Assembly (NCBI GenBank): GCA_027627225.1
Contig: JAPFQT010000083.1
Location: 558,001 to 622,000, forward strand
Source of the DNA: Congeria kusceri
Lineage: Eukaryota; Mollusca; Bivalvia; Myida; Dreissenidae
Direction: 5' to 3'
Length of the DNA stretch: 64,000 bases
In this document: in pieces, positions 46,333 through 58,396 of the stretch
Position numbering within the stretch: the first letter of the stretch is position 1
Layout of the letters: each line of letters begins with the position of its first letter
Notes under the pieces: generated by a model
What the model was told of the DNA's origin: nothing
Databases searched by the model: none
The model's input: the letters and a program-made list of their open reading frames with translations, nothing else
Position numbers and translations under genes: made by a program

Positions 46333-47374
46333 ATGGCTTCCGAATATCCATGCGTACACTGTAAATGGAACGTGAATGATGATGAACGTGCAATATCATG
46401 TGATCAATGTGAAAGATGGCAGCATCTGTCTTGTGAGACAGGTATCAGTCTGCGACAATATCGTAAAATGATGAAAGGTGAAGTCGTAGAGTGGAAGTGC
46501 AGCGAATGCAGACGACCAGTGGAAACCGAAGACCTACCAGAGGTACCGGAGGTATCGGAGAGTCAAGCTGACAGTTCATACATGTCAGAACTCTCTGTCG
46601 ATTCACGAAGAGACGAAGTCGAAGATCGGTCCTTCAATATAACTGGCCGGGACATTGTACAGCCGAATGTGCCACTAGACCAATCAATACGGGAACGTCC
46701 TCTGGATGCTGTGATACCAGAAGACAGACCCGTTACGTATGAAATAATAAGTGGCGGAAGTAAACGAGGCGGCAACAAGCTGGTCAGCAGCGATGGATAT
46801 TCATACACTGCTAGGGTATGTACGATGTAAATAATAAGCAGCAATACCAAGAAAACAAAAACCACAGTAATAATAATAATAACAATAATAATAATAATAG
46901 TAATAATAATAATAATAAATAATAATAATAATAAATAATAATAATAATTGTACATTTATATATAAAAGTAATAATTTAACATTGTCTTATTATTTCAGCG
47001 TAGCAATGGAGCACGGACCTACTGGACATGCAGCATCCGGAGCAAGAACATGAAATGCAACGCCAATGTGAAGCAGTTCGGTGACATGTTCACAGAGTCG
47101 TTGGGTGGTCACACCCATCCCGCGAATCCTGGCGTTCCGAAACAAGTGAAGGCTCTTGCCCATGTTAAGGACAGGTCCAAGAAGAACGTGTTCCAGCCAG
47201 CGGCGAGTATAGTGGAGCAGGTCCTAAAGGAGCTTGTAACGGAAGACGACGTAAATCTGCCGAAACCGGCGAACCTTATCAGAGCTGCCAACCTCTTCCG
47301 ACAACACATGCGACCCAAAGACCCAACTGATTTGAACTTTGAGGTAATAATACTAAATCGTTATTACGTATTAC

Positions 47375-47407
<33 letters not shown>

Positions 47408-48876
47408 TAACATGATCGCTTTCTTTATTTACTTATCGATAATTTTATATTGTAGGTCGACGTCGACTTCATCGGCGAAGACTTCTTGGTGGAAGACGTG
47501 CGGGTGGGCGATCAACGCCACATCATCTTCGGGACTGCCAATCAACTCCATCAACTAAAGGAAGCCCGGAGATGGTTCCTCGACGGAACGTTTAAGCTGG
47601 TTAAAAATCCATTTTACCAGCTTTTCACCATCCACGCCTTTGTAAAAAAAGGTGAGGACACCAAACAAGTACCGCTGGTGTACGTACTGATGTCGAGGAG
47701 ATCGAAGGAGGACTACATCCAGGTGCTGTCACGCATCCACCAACGCCTTGAAAATCCGCTGGTAGAGTGGTTCATGCTGGATTTTGAAGCAGGTAATTGT
47801 TTTACCATTGTATTCCTTGAAATTTGAATAATCCTCTTTCAATATTTTTATCGAACTTAGAATATCTATTTTTACATTATATATTTTATCGAACTTTTAT
47901 TAATGTAAACTTTACTTTTTTCTTTCTTTTTTTTCAGCTGCGTGGCAGGCGATTCGACAGCTGTACCCAAGATCGACAGTCAAAGGCTGTGTATTCCATT
48001 GGAATCAACGTGTGTACAGGAAGGTAGTGAACGAGGGTCTCGCAACAGCTTATGCGGCAAAGGGCGACAAGTTCCTCTTCTTGAGGAAACTCATGTCCTT
48101 GCCGTATCTGCCAAGTGAGCACATCGTTCCTGCCTTCGATCAGTTGATGATACAGGCTGAAGAGGTACTACTATACTTGTGTATATTACTTATTTTATTT
48201 ACTCATATGATTTAATTATAGTTATATGATTTAATTATATTAATAACTTAAACATAACGTAACAAAAATGTATTATGTGTACTTGCTTATGACATAAAAT
48301 TATTGGTTAAATTTCAGGTTGGTGGTCCTCTTCTGAATGTTGTCCAGTACATGGAGCGCACGTGGATCCGGGGATCAATGTGGCAGCCGGAGCATTGGAG
48401 CGTGTACCGACAAACTGTGAGAACTAACAACGATGTTGAAGGTATTATTAGTATTATTATTATTAATTTATTATTATTATTATAACCAGACAAACAACAA
48501 CATAATTTTTATTCTTTGATTATTTATTTTCGTAACATAATAAACAAAATTTTCACAACCTTTGTTAATTATTTCAGGCTGGCATCGAAGAATAAACACA
48601 AGGGCAGGGCGTGCCGACCTAGGCTTTTATATGCTTGTCCCCCTTCTACGCCGTGAGGCGGAGACGGTGGACTTGACAATCCGCCTTGTGTCGGAGCACG
48701 CCCTAACCCGTGTTCACAGGAAGAAGTACAAGGAAATCCACGGAAGATTGTTCGACACCTGGGACAAGTACGAGGACGACGAGATCACGACCACACAACT
48801 ACTGAGGACATGCAGCCACATCACGGGACTTGGACCAGATTCGACGCACGACCCGATCCACGATGAAGACGTCTAA
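46333..48876 (+). CDS. MULE transposase with PHD finger and FLYWCH domain, six exons
   Basis: The start is ATG 46333 (AATCATGG). Exons are 46333-46815, 46999-47343, 47456-47792, 47938-48164, 48318-48441 and 48578-48876, all AG/GT and in phase, giving 604 residues. Residues about 6-60 form a C4HC3 PHD-type finger (CVHCKW, CDQCERWQHLSC, WKCSEC). About 138-200 form a FLYWCH-type zinc module split by intron 1 (SSDGYSYTAR, TYWTCS, GGHTHP). The MULE nuclease follows with D319 (FLDGTFK), D385 (MLDFEA), the GCVFHW C-x2-H motif, and E505 (NNDVEGWH). It would bind the TIRs and catalyse cut-and-paste transposition in the nucleus. Introns 1 and 2 contain AAT runs. The PHD finger could read chromatin to steer integration (inference). 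The gene looks intact. Confidence 0.9.
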
Positions 48877-49220
48877 AAAGGAATATCAAGAATATAACAA
48901 ATGTGTAACGTGTGTGTACTATAGACTGCTGGTTGTGAACAGTGTGATGTAATGTATCTGTTTTGTATTGTATTATTTATTGTATTTGAAATGTTTCCTT
49001 TGTATATATTGTATATATTGTATGTGTTTGTGTAACTATATTTTTTATTATATGTAAATATTATTAATGTATTGTGTAATGTAATATTTTACTAAATGGA
49101 TTTTTGGATGTCCGTATCAATAATGAATGTTTGATATGCAAAATGTAAATATTTTTGTTGAATTTCAAACTAAAGGTGCTCAAGTTTCCCAATATTATTC
49201 ACACCTATACGGTGTATGCT

Positions 49221-49309
49221 ATATATTACTATTGTGACGAACCCTCTACCCGTTTTATACACAAAATTAAGTGTGACGAAACTGCAGTGTGACGAAACCT
49301 CCATAATTC
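49221..49309 (-). repeat. Right TIR of the MULE
   Basis: Inverted match of the left TIR, ending CGAAACCTCCATAATTC before the right target duplication at 49310-49318. Confidence 0.85.
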
Positions 49310-49318
49310 TGCAATAAC

Positions 49319-50185
49319 CGCACCCACAATGTCAGAATCCTTACCATGACCCCAATTTTGTCTTTTCCCAACAACCTCAGACCCACACTGAATGGTACAA
49401 AAGATACTTTACAGTTTGAGACAAACCTGTCTGATGAGTCGTTACTGTCTTCGGTCACTACCGGATGCTGTACCGCCTGTGTCCAGCCGATGATGCCAAG
49501 TTATTCGAACAAAGAAGCCCGCAATAACGAGAAGCACAAATGTCGAGCAAACAAGCCCCGAAAAACAGCAATGCTTACACTTTCACAGGTCACACAAATG
49601 TCTGATGTCCTTGGAATCCGACAAAAATTTCACTTCGTAAAGTTCCACTTAAAACTTGCAAAAATGTCCTAAACTTTAGAAGTTAACGGGTGATGGAGGT
49701 TAACACAAATCTTGATTTAAAAGTCAAAATTTTCTCGTTTTTTGGTGTTGTTTTTCCTCGTCGCCAATGAAGTATTTTGTTAATTTACACCTAATCACTT
49801 GTTGTTTAAGACTTAGAAATTGCTAGTAACTAATTATATATTCCTTACACTCGAGTAAACTCCGCAATTAACTTTAGAACAGTAAACACGTCTGAACGCT
49901 TCGAATTCCAAGCAGAAAGAGAGAGATTTCCCGCTAAACTGCGTCACGTGGTGTGTATACGATATTATTAACTCGTAATAATCGCTTTAGGTTACATCCC
50001 ACCTATTACCCAGGTCAGAACCTAGTAAATCCATATTTTCACAACAGAGTGCATTCTGGGTAGTTTACATTGACTACAGTATTTAGACAGTATTGATATA
50101 GAATAATATGTATTTTCGTCTTATTCCTTCACTAATATAGTATTTAAAGGTTGTTTTGTTGTAAATGTTACTATAGTTTAAATCA
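49319..50185. other. Intron 10 between the MULE and the repeat array
   Basis: A 108-codon ORF at 49346-49672 (NLSDESLLSSVTTGCCTACV) has more varied composition than the surroundings, but no recognised domain and no supporting splice joins. A 17-bp match to the MULE left end (AACGGGTGATGGAGGTT) occurs at 49685-49701. Confidence 0.4.
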
Positions 50186-52054
50186 GATTTTGAGCAAAAT
50201 GCGCCAAGCACTTAAAGGAGTTGGAAGCAAAAAATTGTGGGACTAGATCTATATATTCCATACTGTAGTAGACAAGCACTTAGAGGAGTTGGAAGCAAAA
50301 AAGTATGGGACTAGATCTATATATTCCATACTGTAGTAGAAAACAAGAAAAAAGGCCATAATTATGACAAAACTCGTCACAGCCAAAATTCCTTTATTTA
50401 CAATCATTTAAACATTAAGGTCATTGAACTGTGAAAGTTTGAGCAAGATCCACCCAGTAGTTAAAGAGGAGTTGAAACCAAAAAAAATTGGGACTATATA
50501 TTCTATAGTGGAAAACCAGACAAAGGGCCATAATTTAAAAAAAAAATCGTCCCAGCCAAAATTAATTTCTTTACGATAATCTACACATTGAGGTCATTCA
50601 ACTGTGAAAGTTTGAGTGAGATTCACCCAGTAGTTAAAGATGAAAACACAAGGTTCAGGTGACTTTATATTCTGTAGTCGAAAAACAGACAAAGGGCCAT
50701 AATTCTGCAAAACATCGTCACAGCCAAAATGCCTTTCTTTACGATCATGTACACATTAAGGTCATTCAACTGTAAAAGTTTGAGCGAAATCCACCCAGTA
50801 ATTAAAGAGGAGTTGAAAACACAAGCTTCAGGCGACTATGTATTATATGTCTGAATAACAGAGAAAGGGCCAAAAATCGGCGCAGCCCAAAATCCTTTCT
50901 TAAACATCATTTACACATTAAGGTCATTCAACTGTGAAAGTTTGAGCGAGATCCACCTAGTAGTTAAAGAGGAGTTGAAGACACAAGGTTCCGGGGACTA
51001 TATATTCTATAGTGGAAAAACAGACAAAGGGCCATAATTCTGCAAGAAATCGTCGCAGGCAAAATTCCTTTCTTTAAAATCACCTACACATTAAGGTCAT
51101 TCAACTGAGAAAGTTTGAGCAAGATCAACCCAGTAATTAAAGAGGAGTTTAAAACACAAGGTTCAGGGGACTATATATTCTATAGTGGAAAAACAGACAA
51201 AGGGCCATAATTCTGCAAAAAATCGTCACAGCCAAAATGCCTTTCTTTAAGATCATGTACACATCAAGGTCATTCAACTGTGAAAGTTTGAGCGAGATCC
51301 ACCCAGTAATTAAAGAGGAGTTGAAAACACAAGCTTCAGGCGACTATATAGTATATGTCTGAATAACAGAGAAAGGGCCATAATTATGCCAAAAATCGTC
51401 GCAGCCCAAAATCCTTTCTTAAACATCATCTACACATTAAGGTCATTCAACTGTGAAAGTTTGAGCGAGATCCACCTAGTAGTTAAAGAGGAGTTGAAAA
51501 CAAAATCTTCAGGCGACTATATATTATATGTCTGAAAAACAGAGAAAGGGCCATAATTATGCCAAAAATCGTCGCAGCCCAAAATCCTTTCTTAAACATC
51601 ATCTACACATTAAGGTCATTCAACTGTGAAAGTCTGAGCGAGATCCACCTAGTAGTTAAAGAGGAGTTGAAGACACAAGGTTCGACACAAGGTTCAGGGG
51701 ACTATATATTCTATAGTGGAAAAACAGACAAAGGGCCATAATTCTGCAAGAAATCGTTGCAGCCAAATTCCTTTCCTTAAAATCATCTACACATTAAGGT
51801 AATTCAACTGAGAAAGTTTGAGCAAGATCAACCCAGAAATGAAAGAGGAGTTGAAAACACAAGCTTCAGGGGACTATATATTCTATGTTGGAAAAACAGA
51901 CAAAGGGCCATAATTCTGCTAAAAATCGTCGCAGCCCGAAAAAGTCCTTTCTTTACGATCATCTACACATTAAGATAATTCAACTGAGAAAGTGTGAGCA
52001 AGATCAACCCATTAATTATAGAGGAGTTGAAAACACAAGCTTCAGGCGACTATA

Positions 52055-53452
52055 TTTTTAGTTTTTTTAGTTTAATAATATTTTATTGCTTTAAATATCA
52101 AGCGCATTTGGATATTAACACGTCAATACAAACAATACTATTTCACAGCACAAATATTTGAATATTTGAAAAGCAAAAGGGTTGGGTCACAAGTTTTAAC
52201 AACATTAGAGGTCGACCCTTCCCTGTTACCGGCTTGTTGTGATGTATATTAAGTAATGAAAAAAATCAGTTTATCAATTGAATAAGTAAAATTGAAACAG
52301 ATTGTTTTCATACAACATCTAGCATAATAGAAAACTAGTTGAAACATGTTACGAATAATACAAAATAATTATAAGATGAAAAGGATACCGCTCCACTCTA
52401 AAAGAATTTAATTAAAAAGACACAAAGAACATGTATATTAATTACATTTCTCCACACTACAACCAGCTGAACACCAAGCTGAATGCAACGAGGTTTGTAA
52501 AGGATAAACAGAACGCTCGCGAGTTATTGAGTAAATCTGTTTGTGTTTTTTATATAACGTTGTACTTCGTTGAATAGTAAGGTATTGTCACAGTTGGAAC
52601 GTTTGGGTATACCAAATAACAATTTACGGGCACTGAGAGGATGGAAGGGACGAGTGTTAGTAAATAATCGAATACGTGGGTTTGGAAAAGTGGGCACTTA
52701 AAAAAGTAGTGATCAGCATCTTCAATAGGACTGGCGAATGAACATGTTTGACTATCGCGTAAGTGATTAATATATTGATCAGCATTTAAGTCGCTGCAAT
52801 TATTTCTTATTCTAGTGTGATGTATCTGTTGCAAGCGGTCGCCAATCAAGAAATAAGGTGGTACTATTGGGGGGTTGAAAATTTGTTTAAGTTGGCGTTT
52901 AAAACCTGATAGACTGTCAGTCGATCTAATGCTTATATCGAGGTCATTCCACAGTTTAATAGAAGACGGAATAACGGAGTTTGAATAAATTGCTAGTCTT
53001 CGCGTAACTGTAGCATAGTTAGCACTGTTTCGTAAAGAGTATGGGCACGTTGAAAGTGGTGGAGGGAACAATTCATTAAGATAACCCGGAAGTAAATTTT
53101 TATTATGTTTATATACTAGGACAAGTTTTTGTATTTTCCGACGATCATTAAGTGAAACCCACCCTATTTCCTTAATAAGTTTGTGCTAGCCGAACGCGTT
53201 AGACCTGTTACTATTCTAGCCGCGTCTAGTTGTATCTTATCGAGTATTTCTTTTTCATAGTTAGTGCAATTGTCCCAAACAATGGAATCGTATTCAATTA
53301 TGGGTCTTAGGTATGAGATATAAATATGGTTGAGAGTTTCACGTTTCAATTGGTATTTTAACATCCTCATAGTGCCTAATATTTTAGCTGCGGAAGATGT
53401 AATATTTTGAATATGTTGATGCCATGACCCATCCTCATTTAAAGTTAGACCA
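52055..53452 (-). mobile_element. 5'-truncated LINE inserted in the core-repeat array
   Basis: On the minus strand it begins inside the reverse transcriptase (LGLTLNEDGSWHQHI), continues with SYLRPIIEYDSIVWDNC, is frameshifted near 53165, and carries on as the C-terminal region (LAIYSNSVIPSSIKLWNDLD, then a CCHC-like FFKCPLF segment) to a stop at about 52550. A ~480-bp 3' UTR ends in an A-rich tail (AAACTAAAAAAACTAAAAA). It is flanked by an 11-bp target duplication AGGCGACTATA (52044-52054), repeated with one mismatch at 53453-53463. The type is a 5'-truncated non-LTR insertion of the jockey/CR1-like kind. It is not functional. Confidence 0.8.
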
Positions 53453-54041
53453 AGGCGACAATATATTCTATGTTGGAAAAAAGACAAAGGGCCATAATTC
53501 TGCCAAAAAAATCTGTCCTTTCTTTACGATCATCTACACATTAAGGTAATTCAACTGAGAAAGTGTGAGCAAGATCAACCCATTAATTATAGAGGAGTTG
53601 AAAACACAAGCTTCAGGCGACTATATATTCTATTTTGGAAAAAAAGACAAAGGGCCATAATTCTGCCAAAAATCGTCGCAGCCCGAAATCCTTTCTTTAC
53701 GATCATCTACACATTAAGGTCATTCAACTGTGAAAGTTTGACCGAGATCCACCCACTAGTTAAAGAGGAGTTCAAAACACAAGCTTCGGGACGTACGGAC
53801 GTACGTACGTACGGACGGTAAGAGGAGTTGAAGACACAAGGTTCGACACAAGGTTCAGGGGACTATATATTCTATAGTGACAGACAAAGGGCCATAATTC
53901 TGCAAGAAATCGTTGCAGCCAAAATTCCTTTCCTTAAAATCATCTACACATTAAGGTAATTCAACTGAGAAAGTTTGAGCAAGATCAACCCAGTAATGAA
54001 AGAGGAGTTGAAAACACAAGCTTCAGGGGACTATATATTCT

Positions 54042-54716
54042 ATGTTGGAAAAACAGACAAAGGGCCATAATTCTGCTAAAAATCGTCGCAGCCCGAAAAA
54101 GTCCTTTCTTTACGATCATCTACACATTAAGAAAATTCAACTGAGAAAGTGTGAGCAAGATCAACCCATTAATTATAGAGGAGTTGAAAACACAAGCTTC
54201 AGGCGACTATATATTCTATGTTGGAAAAAAACACAAAGGGCCATAATTCTGCCAAAAATCTGTCCTTTCTTTACGATCATCTACACATTGAGGTAATTCA
54301 ACTGAGAAAGTGTGAGCAAGATCAACCCATTAATTATAGAGGAGTTGAAAACACAAGCTTCAGGGGACTATATATTCTATGTTGGAAAAACAGACAAAGG
54401 GCCATAATTCTGCTAAAAATCGTCGCAGCCCGAAAAAGTCCTTTCTTTACGATCATCTACACATTAAGAAAATTCAACTGAGAAAGTGTGAGCAAGATCA
54501 ACCCATTAATTATAGAGGAGTTGAAAACACAAGCTTCAGGCGACTATATATTCTATGTTGGAAAAAAACACAAAGGGCCATAATTCTGCCAAAAATCTGT
54601 CCTTTCTTTACGATCATCTACACATTGAGGTAATTCAACTGAGAAAGTGTGAGCAAGATCAACCCATTAATTATAGAGGAGTTGAAAACACAAGCTTCAA
54701 GCGACTATATATTCTA
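54042..54716. repeat. Higher-order repeat, 337-bp dimers
   Basis: Within the array the stretch from 54042 repeats almost exactly from 54379, so a two-unit block has been duplicated recently. Two 84-codon frames in it encode identical peptides 337 bp apart. Confidence 0.8.
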
Positions 54717-54969
54717 TGTTGGAAAAAATAGACAAAGGGCCATAATTCTGCCAAAAATCGTCGCAGCCCGAAATCCTTTCTTTACGATCATCTACACATT
54801 AAGGTCATTCAACTGTGAAAGTTTGACCGAGATCCACCCACTAGTTAAAGAGGAGTTCAAAACACAAGCTTCGGGACGTACGGACGTACGTACGTACGGA
54901 CGGACGGGCAAGTGCAATGCTTAATGCCTCCCACTCCGTGGGGGCATAAAAATTACAAAAATATTTCAG

Positions 54970-55102
54970 ACTGCGCTGGATTATGGTGTGCCCCGGAAAG
55001 AATTTTTCAGAATTACTCCTCAAGCGATAAAGGAAAAGTACTTCGACCACGGTTTAAGGGAGCTACTGTCTGATGACTACTATACTATTGGCATTGTGTT
55101 TG
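54970..55102 (+). CDS. Large gene, exon 11: start of HECT domain
   Basis: The exon is 133 bp between TATTTCAG and GTAAGA. It reads TALDYGVPRKEFFRI..., then LRELLSDDYYTIGIVF. D-Y-G-x-P-R-x-E-F-F is the hallmark beginning of the HECT N-lobe in E3 ubiquitin ligases. It joins exon 10 in phase 0 and exon 12 in phase 1, and starts only 20 bp after the repeat array ends. Confidence 0.7.
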
Positions 55103-56679
55103 GTAAGAAACATTTCTTTATTACCTAAATTTTCTTGAATAAAATGTAAGTGTTTTCACTACATTAATGAAATTAGTACAGGAAAATTGGCATTATTTGC
55201 CAATCCAAATTTCACACAATTTTCCCCAATTCGATGATAAAACAATAAAAAATATGAGAAAAATTTAATCTAAAATACCCTTCAAAGATAATTATTTAAG
55301 TACTTTTAGTTAAATTGAAATTTAGACACATTGAACTCTTGGTACATGTATGCAGCTAAGAGTAATTAACCTTTGAAACATTATTGTCAGAGCTAAAAAT
55401 AAGAACAATAATAAATGGAACAAGTTGTGTTATAGTGGTTAATGGAATTTCCTGTTTGTCTTCTTGTCAGCTTTTTGTTGGTACAGCTTCTTTACATCTT
55501 CAAGAGAATATGATTTGAGACATGACAAGTGATTGTTTAAAATAATTGAGTTAAAATGTAAATAGTATGTTTATTTGAACATACAGACTATAATCCATTC
55601 ATTGTATGTACAATGTAGTCCGTATTTTAATTCATGTACGTATTCTTTAACATGTCCAATCCGGCAAGGATATTATTTGGACACAACTGTCATTTTTACA
55701 GCTGAAATATTAGTGTCTTTTTAGCTAGACTTTTCGAAGAAAAGGCATGCTATTCTACTCGCCCCGGCGTCGGCGTCCAAGCTAGGTTTTTCGGTAAGCT
55801 AGTTTCTCAGGAATGGCTTTAGGGATTTAATTCAAACTTAAAACATGAATTCCCCATATAAAAATGATCCCCATAGGCCAAGTTTGGTAACTTTGAAGTT
55901 TTTCAAAATTAGGGGCCATTTTACACTTAGAAATATACATTATATTATGCACTATATCGGAGGTTAAAGTTTTTCGGTAAGCTACCTACTATACAAACAG
56001 TTTGGTTTAGAACAAAAAAAGCAAGAAACTCTGACAAGAACTAGAAAAGTCGATTGCGCTGTCCTCCGACAGCTCTTGTTATGACACCTGTCCGTTCGGA
56101 TTTCGTTTCTGCTCTGTATTTGTTAAAATCTATGTCTGCGAGGATTTTAATATCACTTAAGATTATTATTTCCCATTACCAGACAATGTGTTACCTACAA
56201 CTCCCATGCTCCTATGTGAAGGTCAAGGTCACATTTCAAAGTCAAATGTCATGAATTTTCGTTATCGCTGTGTAACTTTTACAGGATTTTAATGTATGTT
56301 ACATCCTGTCAGTGTGACACGCCTTGTTTCCCCTTAATATGTCAAAAATGTCCCCAGAAGTAAGCATTTTAACCAAACTTAACATAACCAAGAATTTGAT
56401 CTGTTAAGTGAGACTTTCCAATACAAGGACTGTTATGCCTTAGTAACTGATATACCTGGCATAGTTAATTGAATGAAACAGACTTTGCAACGTATTTTAT
56501 ACTATAAGAAAAATTTCCTCTCTAGTAGAAAATAATGCAAAAATTTCTCCTTCCAAGGGTTGTGGGTGGTATCCCCCAAAACAGAGTGAGAGCTCTGGAA
56601 CATTTTCTTGTTATAGGCTACCATAGTATCAATGTACCATAGAGGTCATTCATCACTGACAGTCAATGTTTTGTTTTAG
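55103..56679. other. Intron 11 with dispersed repeat
   Basis: No exon seen. A hairpin-headed repeat begins at 55722 (same family as 5312), followed by diverged repeat sequence to about 56060. Confidence 0.5.
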
Positions 56680-56816
56680 CTCTCTCCATTCTACATAATG
56701 GCAAGATTCCGACTTTCCTCAGCCCAGATCAGCTTGAACAGTTGTGGAATGGTTCCATTACTAGTTCATGTATGACTCATCTCAAAAGAGGTCTTGACGC
56801 TCTTGGGGTATATGAG
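56680..56816 (+). CDS. Large gene, exon 12: HECT N-lobe continuation
   Basis: The exon is 137 bp between TTGTTTTAG and GTTAAT (a weak donor). It reads ALSILHNGKIPTFLSPDQL, then LKRGLDALGVYE. Together with exon 11 this gives the usual HECT sequence of a start box followed by a helix ending in a P-x-F-L-S-P-type turn. The C-lobe with the catalytic cysteine is not found in the window. Either it lies beyond repeat-filled sequence to the right, or the gene is truncated. Confidence 0.65.
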
Positions 56817-58396
56817 GTTAATAGTTCCACACATTTTGATATTTTTCAGCTTGCTTTTTCGAATACTATTTTATGTGCCCTGGCATCGGCGTCTTGGCTA
56901 GATTAACGTTTTTGGTACATGTAAGCTAGTTTCGCAGGAATGTTATGAAGGATTTCATTCAAACTTGAAACATTTATTCCCCATATTAAAATGAAATCAT
57001 GGGCAAAGTTTAGTAACTGTAGTGAGAAATTTGTTAAAATTTAGGGTCTTTTTACACTTAACTAGATGTGTCAAAGATGCTCCCATGACACATGTTTGGA
57101 CACAGACAAATCCACCAGTCAGAGGACTTGCTTCCACACAAAAAATCATCTTTATATATACTCTATACTTGTAAAAATTACAAAAGGGCCATATTTCCAC
57201 AAAATTTGTTGCAGCTACAAGCCTTTCCTTTACGATCACCTACCTGTTATGGTCATTCAGCTGTGAAAGTTTGAACGAATTCTGCAAGCCAGTTAAAGAG
57301 GAGTACACAAAATCTTTGGACTATATATTCTTAGTGGAAAAATCGGTGGAAAAATCAGTCGGGTGAAGGTCAAGGTCACTTAAAAAAAAAAATATATATA
57401 TTTTTGTTTCTGCTCAATAAGTTGAGTTTGGATGGAGGTATTGCACCAAAATAGTGTGTGTAACTACCTTACATGCAGACCTAGCTTGGGATTGCATTTG
57501 GGGCCAGGCGATTAAGGTCAAGGTCATTGTAACTAAAAATAGAAAAACAGTTTCTGTCAATAACTTGAGTTAGGATGGAGTTATTGTGCTGAAATTTTGT
57601 ATCTATATAGCTTACGTGCAGACATAGCCTGGGATTGCACAAGTAAATTAACAAGTTAAATGTTGAAAACCTTGTTTCGTGGCATTGCTATGCTTCTTGT
57701 ATATTACATGTATTACTATTCTAAACAAAGACTATTATTCTATACGTTTTTGAAATATTATCAATTACATTTTATTTCTAGCAGATATCATTAGTAGTAG
57801 CTCTAGATGTTAATTCCAAATGAATGACACCAAGTACCATTTTTCACATGAACACCATGGATAAAACAACTGTTGCAAACAAAAGGTTGTATTTAAGTGC
57901 ATGATTTTGTAGTCTTGATTTTGAATCCTGCAGGAATTGTGTATTGACCAAACAAAATTGGCCTTGCATTTTGTATGTGTACCCTGACTATCTGAAGCCT
58001 ACAGAAATCGTATGTTTGAATAATTAAATGAACTACAAAATTACATGTATAGTCAGTTACCAATAGCGTGCATGTGTAAAGCGGTGCTTCATGTACATCT
58101 CACTCAGAACTAGTGTACTACTACTACTGATTGTCCTGTGCCTTGCAAAATGATATATTTTGAAATATAAATGTAAATTGTTTTAATCTTTTTGTAACCA
58201 TATTGATATTTTGTAGCACATCTGTTGTTAAGTAAAATTGTGTTCATCTTTGGGGTTTTCTGCACACACATTTGCAGCACGTGTATAATCTCCAATACTT
58301 ATTTTAATGTGGCAAAAAAGCAATATGCATATACAGTAATGAGTTTCAAGATATTCTTGTTGTGTCCATATCTTCTATATGCTTTGAATGTGTTTG
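56817..58396. repeat. Dispersed repeat-derived sequence
   Basis: At 56850-57060 there is a diverged relative of the 55722 repeat. At 57180-57300 there is one diverged unit of the AAAGGGCCATA core repeat, and at 57360-57650 two related GGTCAAGGTCA-containing units. No gene is seen. Confidence 0.55.

Larger units (their letters stand above)
45626..49309 (+). mobile_element. Complete Mutator-like (MULE) DNA transposon
   Basis: The ends are long imperfect terminal inverted repeats of about 85-90 bp. Both begin with G and share ATGGAGGTTTCGTCACACT, CAGTTTCGTCA and TTTTGTGTA. The 9-bp direct repeat TGCAATAAC (45617-45625, 49310-49318) is a target duplication of the length expected for Mutator-type transposition. 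Between the ends lies one six-exon transposase gene on the + strand with no disabling change seen. The element is therefore complete and possibly autonomous. It lies in intron 10 of the large gene. Confidence 0.9.
50190..54950. repeat. Pearl/CvA-like array: ~160-175-bp core repeats plus ACGG microsatellite
   Basis: About 18 core units share AAAGGGCCATAATTCTGC, TACACATTAAGGTCATTCAA and AAAGAGGAGTTGAAAACAC. Units are marked by the CATTCAACTG box near 50435, 50595, 50765, 50925, 51095, 51270, 51445, 51615, 51800, 51980, 53550, 53727, 53960, 54135, 54295, 54470, 54630 and 54808. ACGT/ACGG microsatellites follow at about 53790-53820 and 54874-54907. The array ends in a hairpin at 54924-54947 (TGCCTCCCAC / GTGGGGGCA). 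This core-repeat plus microsatellite layout is that of the bivalve pearl/CvA elements, thought to be Helitron-related. A LINE splits it at 52055-53452. ORFs across it are repeat artefacts. Confidence 0.85.

Noticed and set aside
54042..54924. Several 84-91-codon ORFs in the core-repeat array
   Set aside because: Same peptide repeated with the array unit; repeat artefact.
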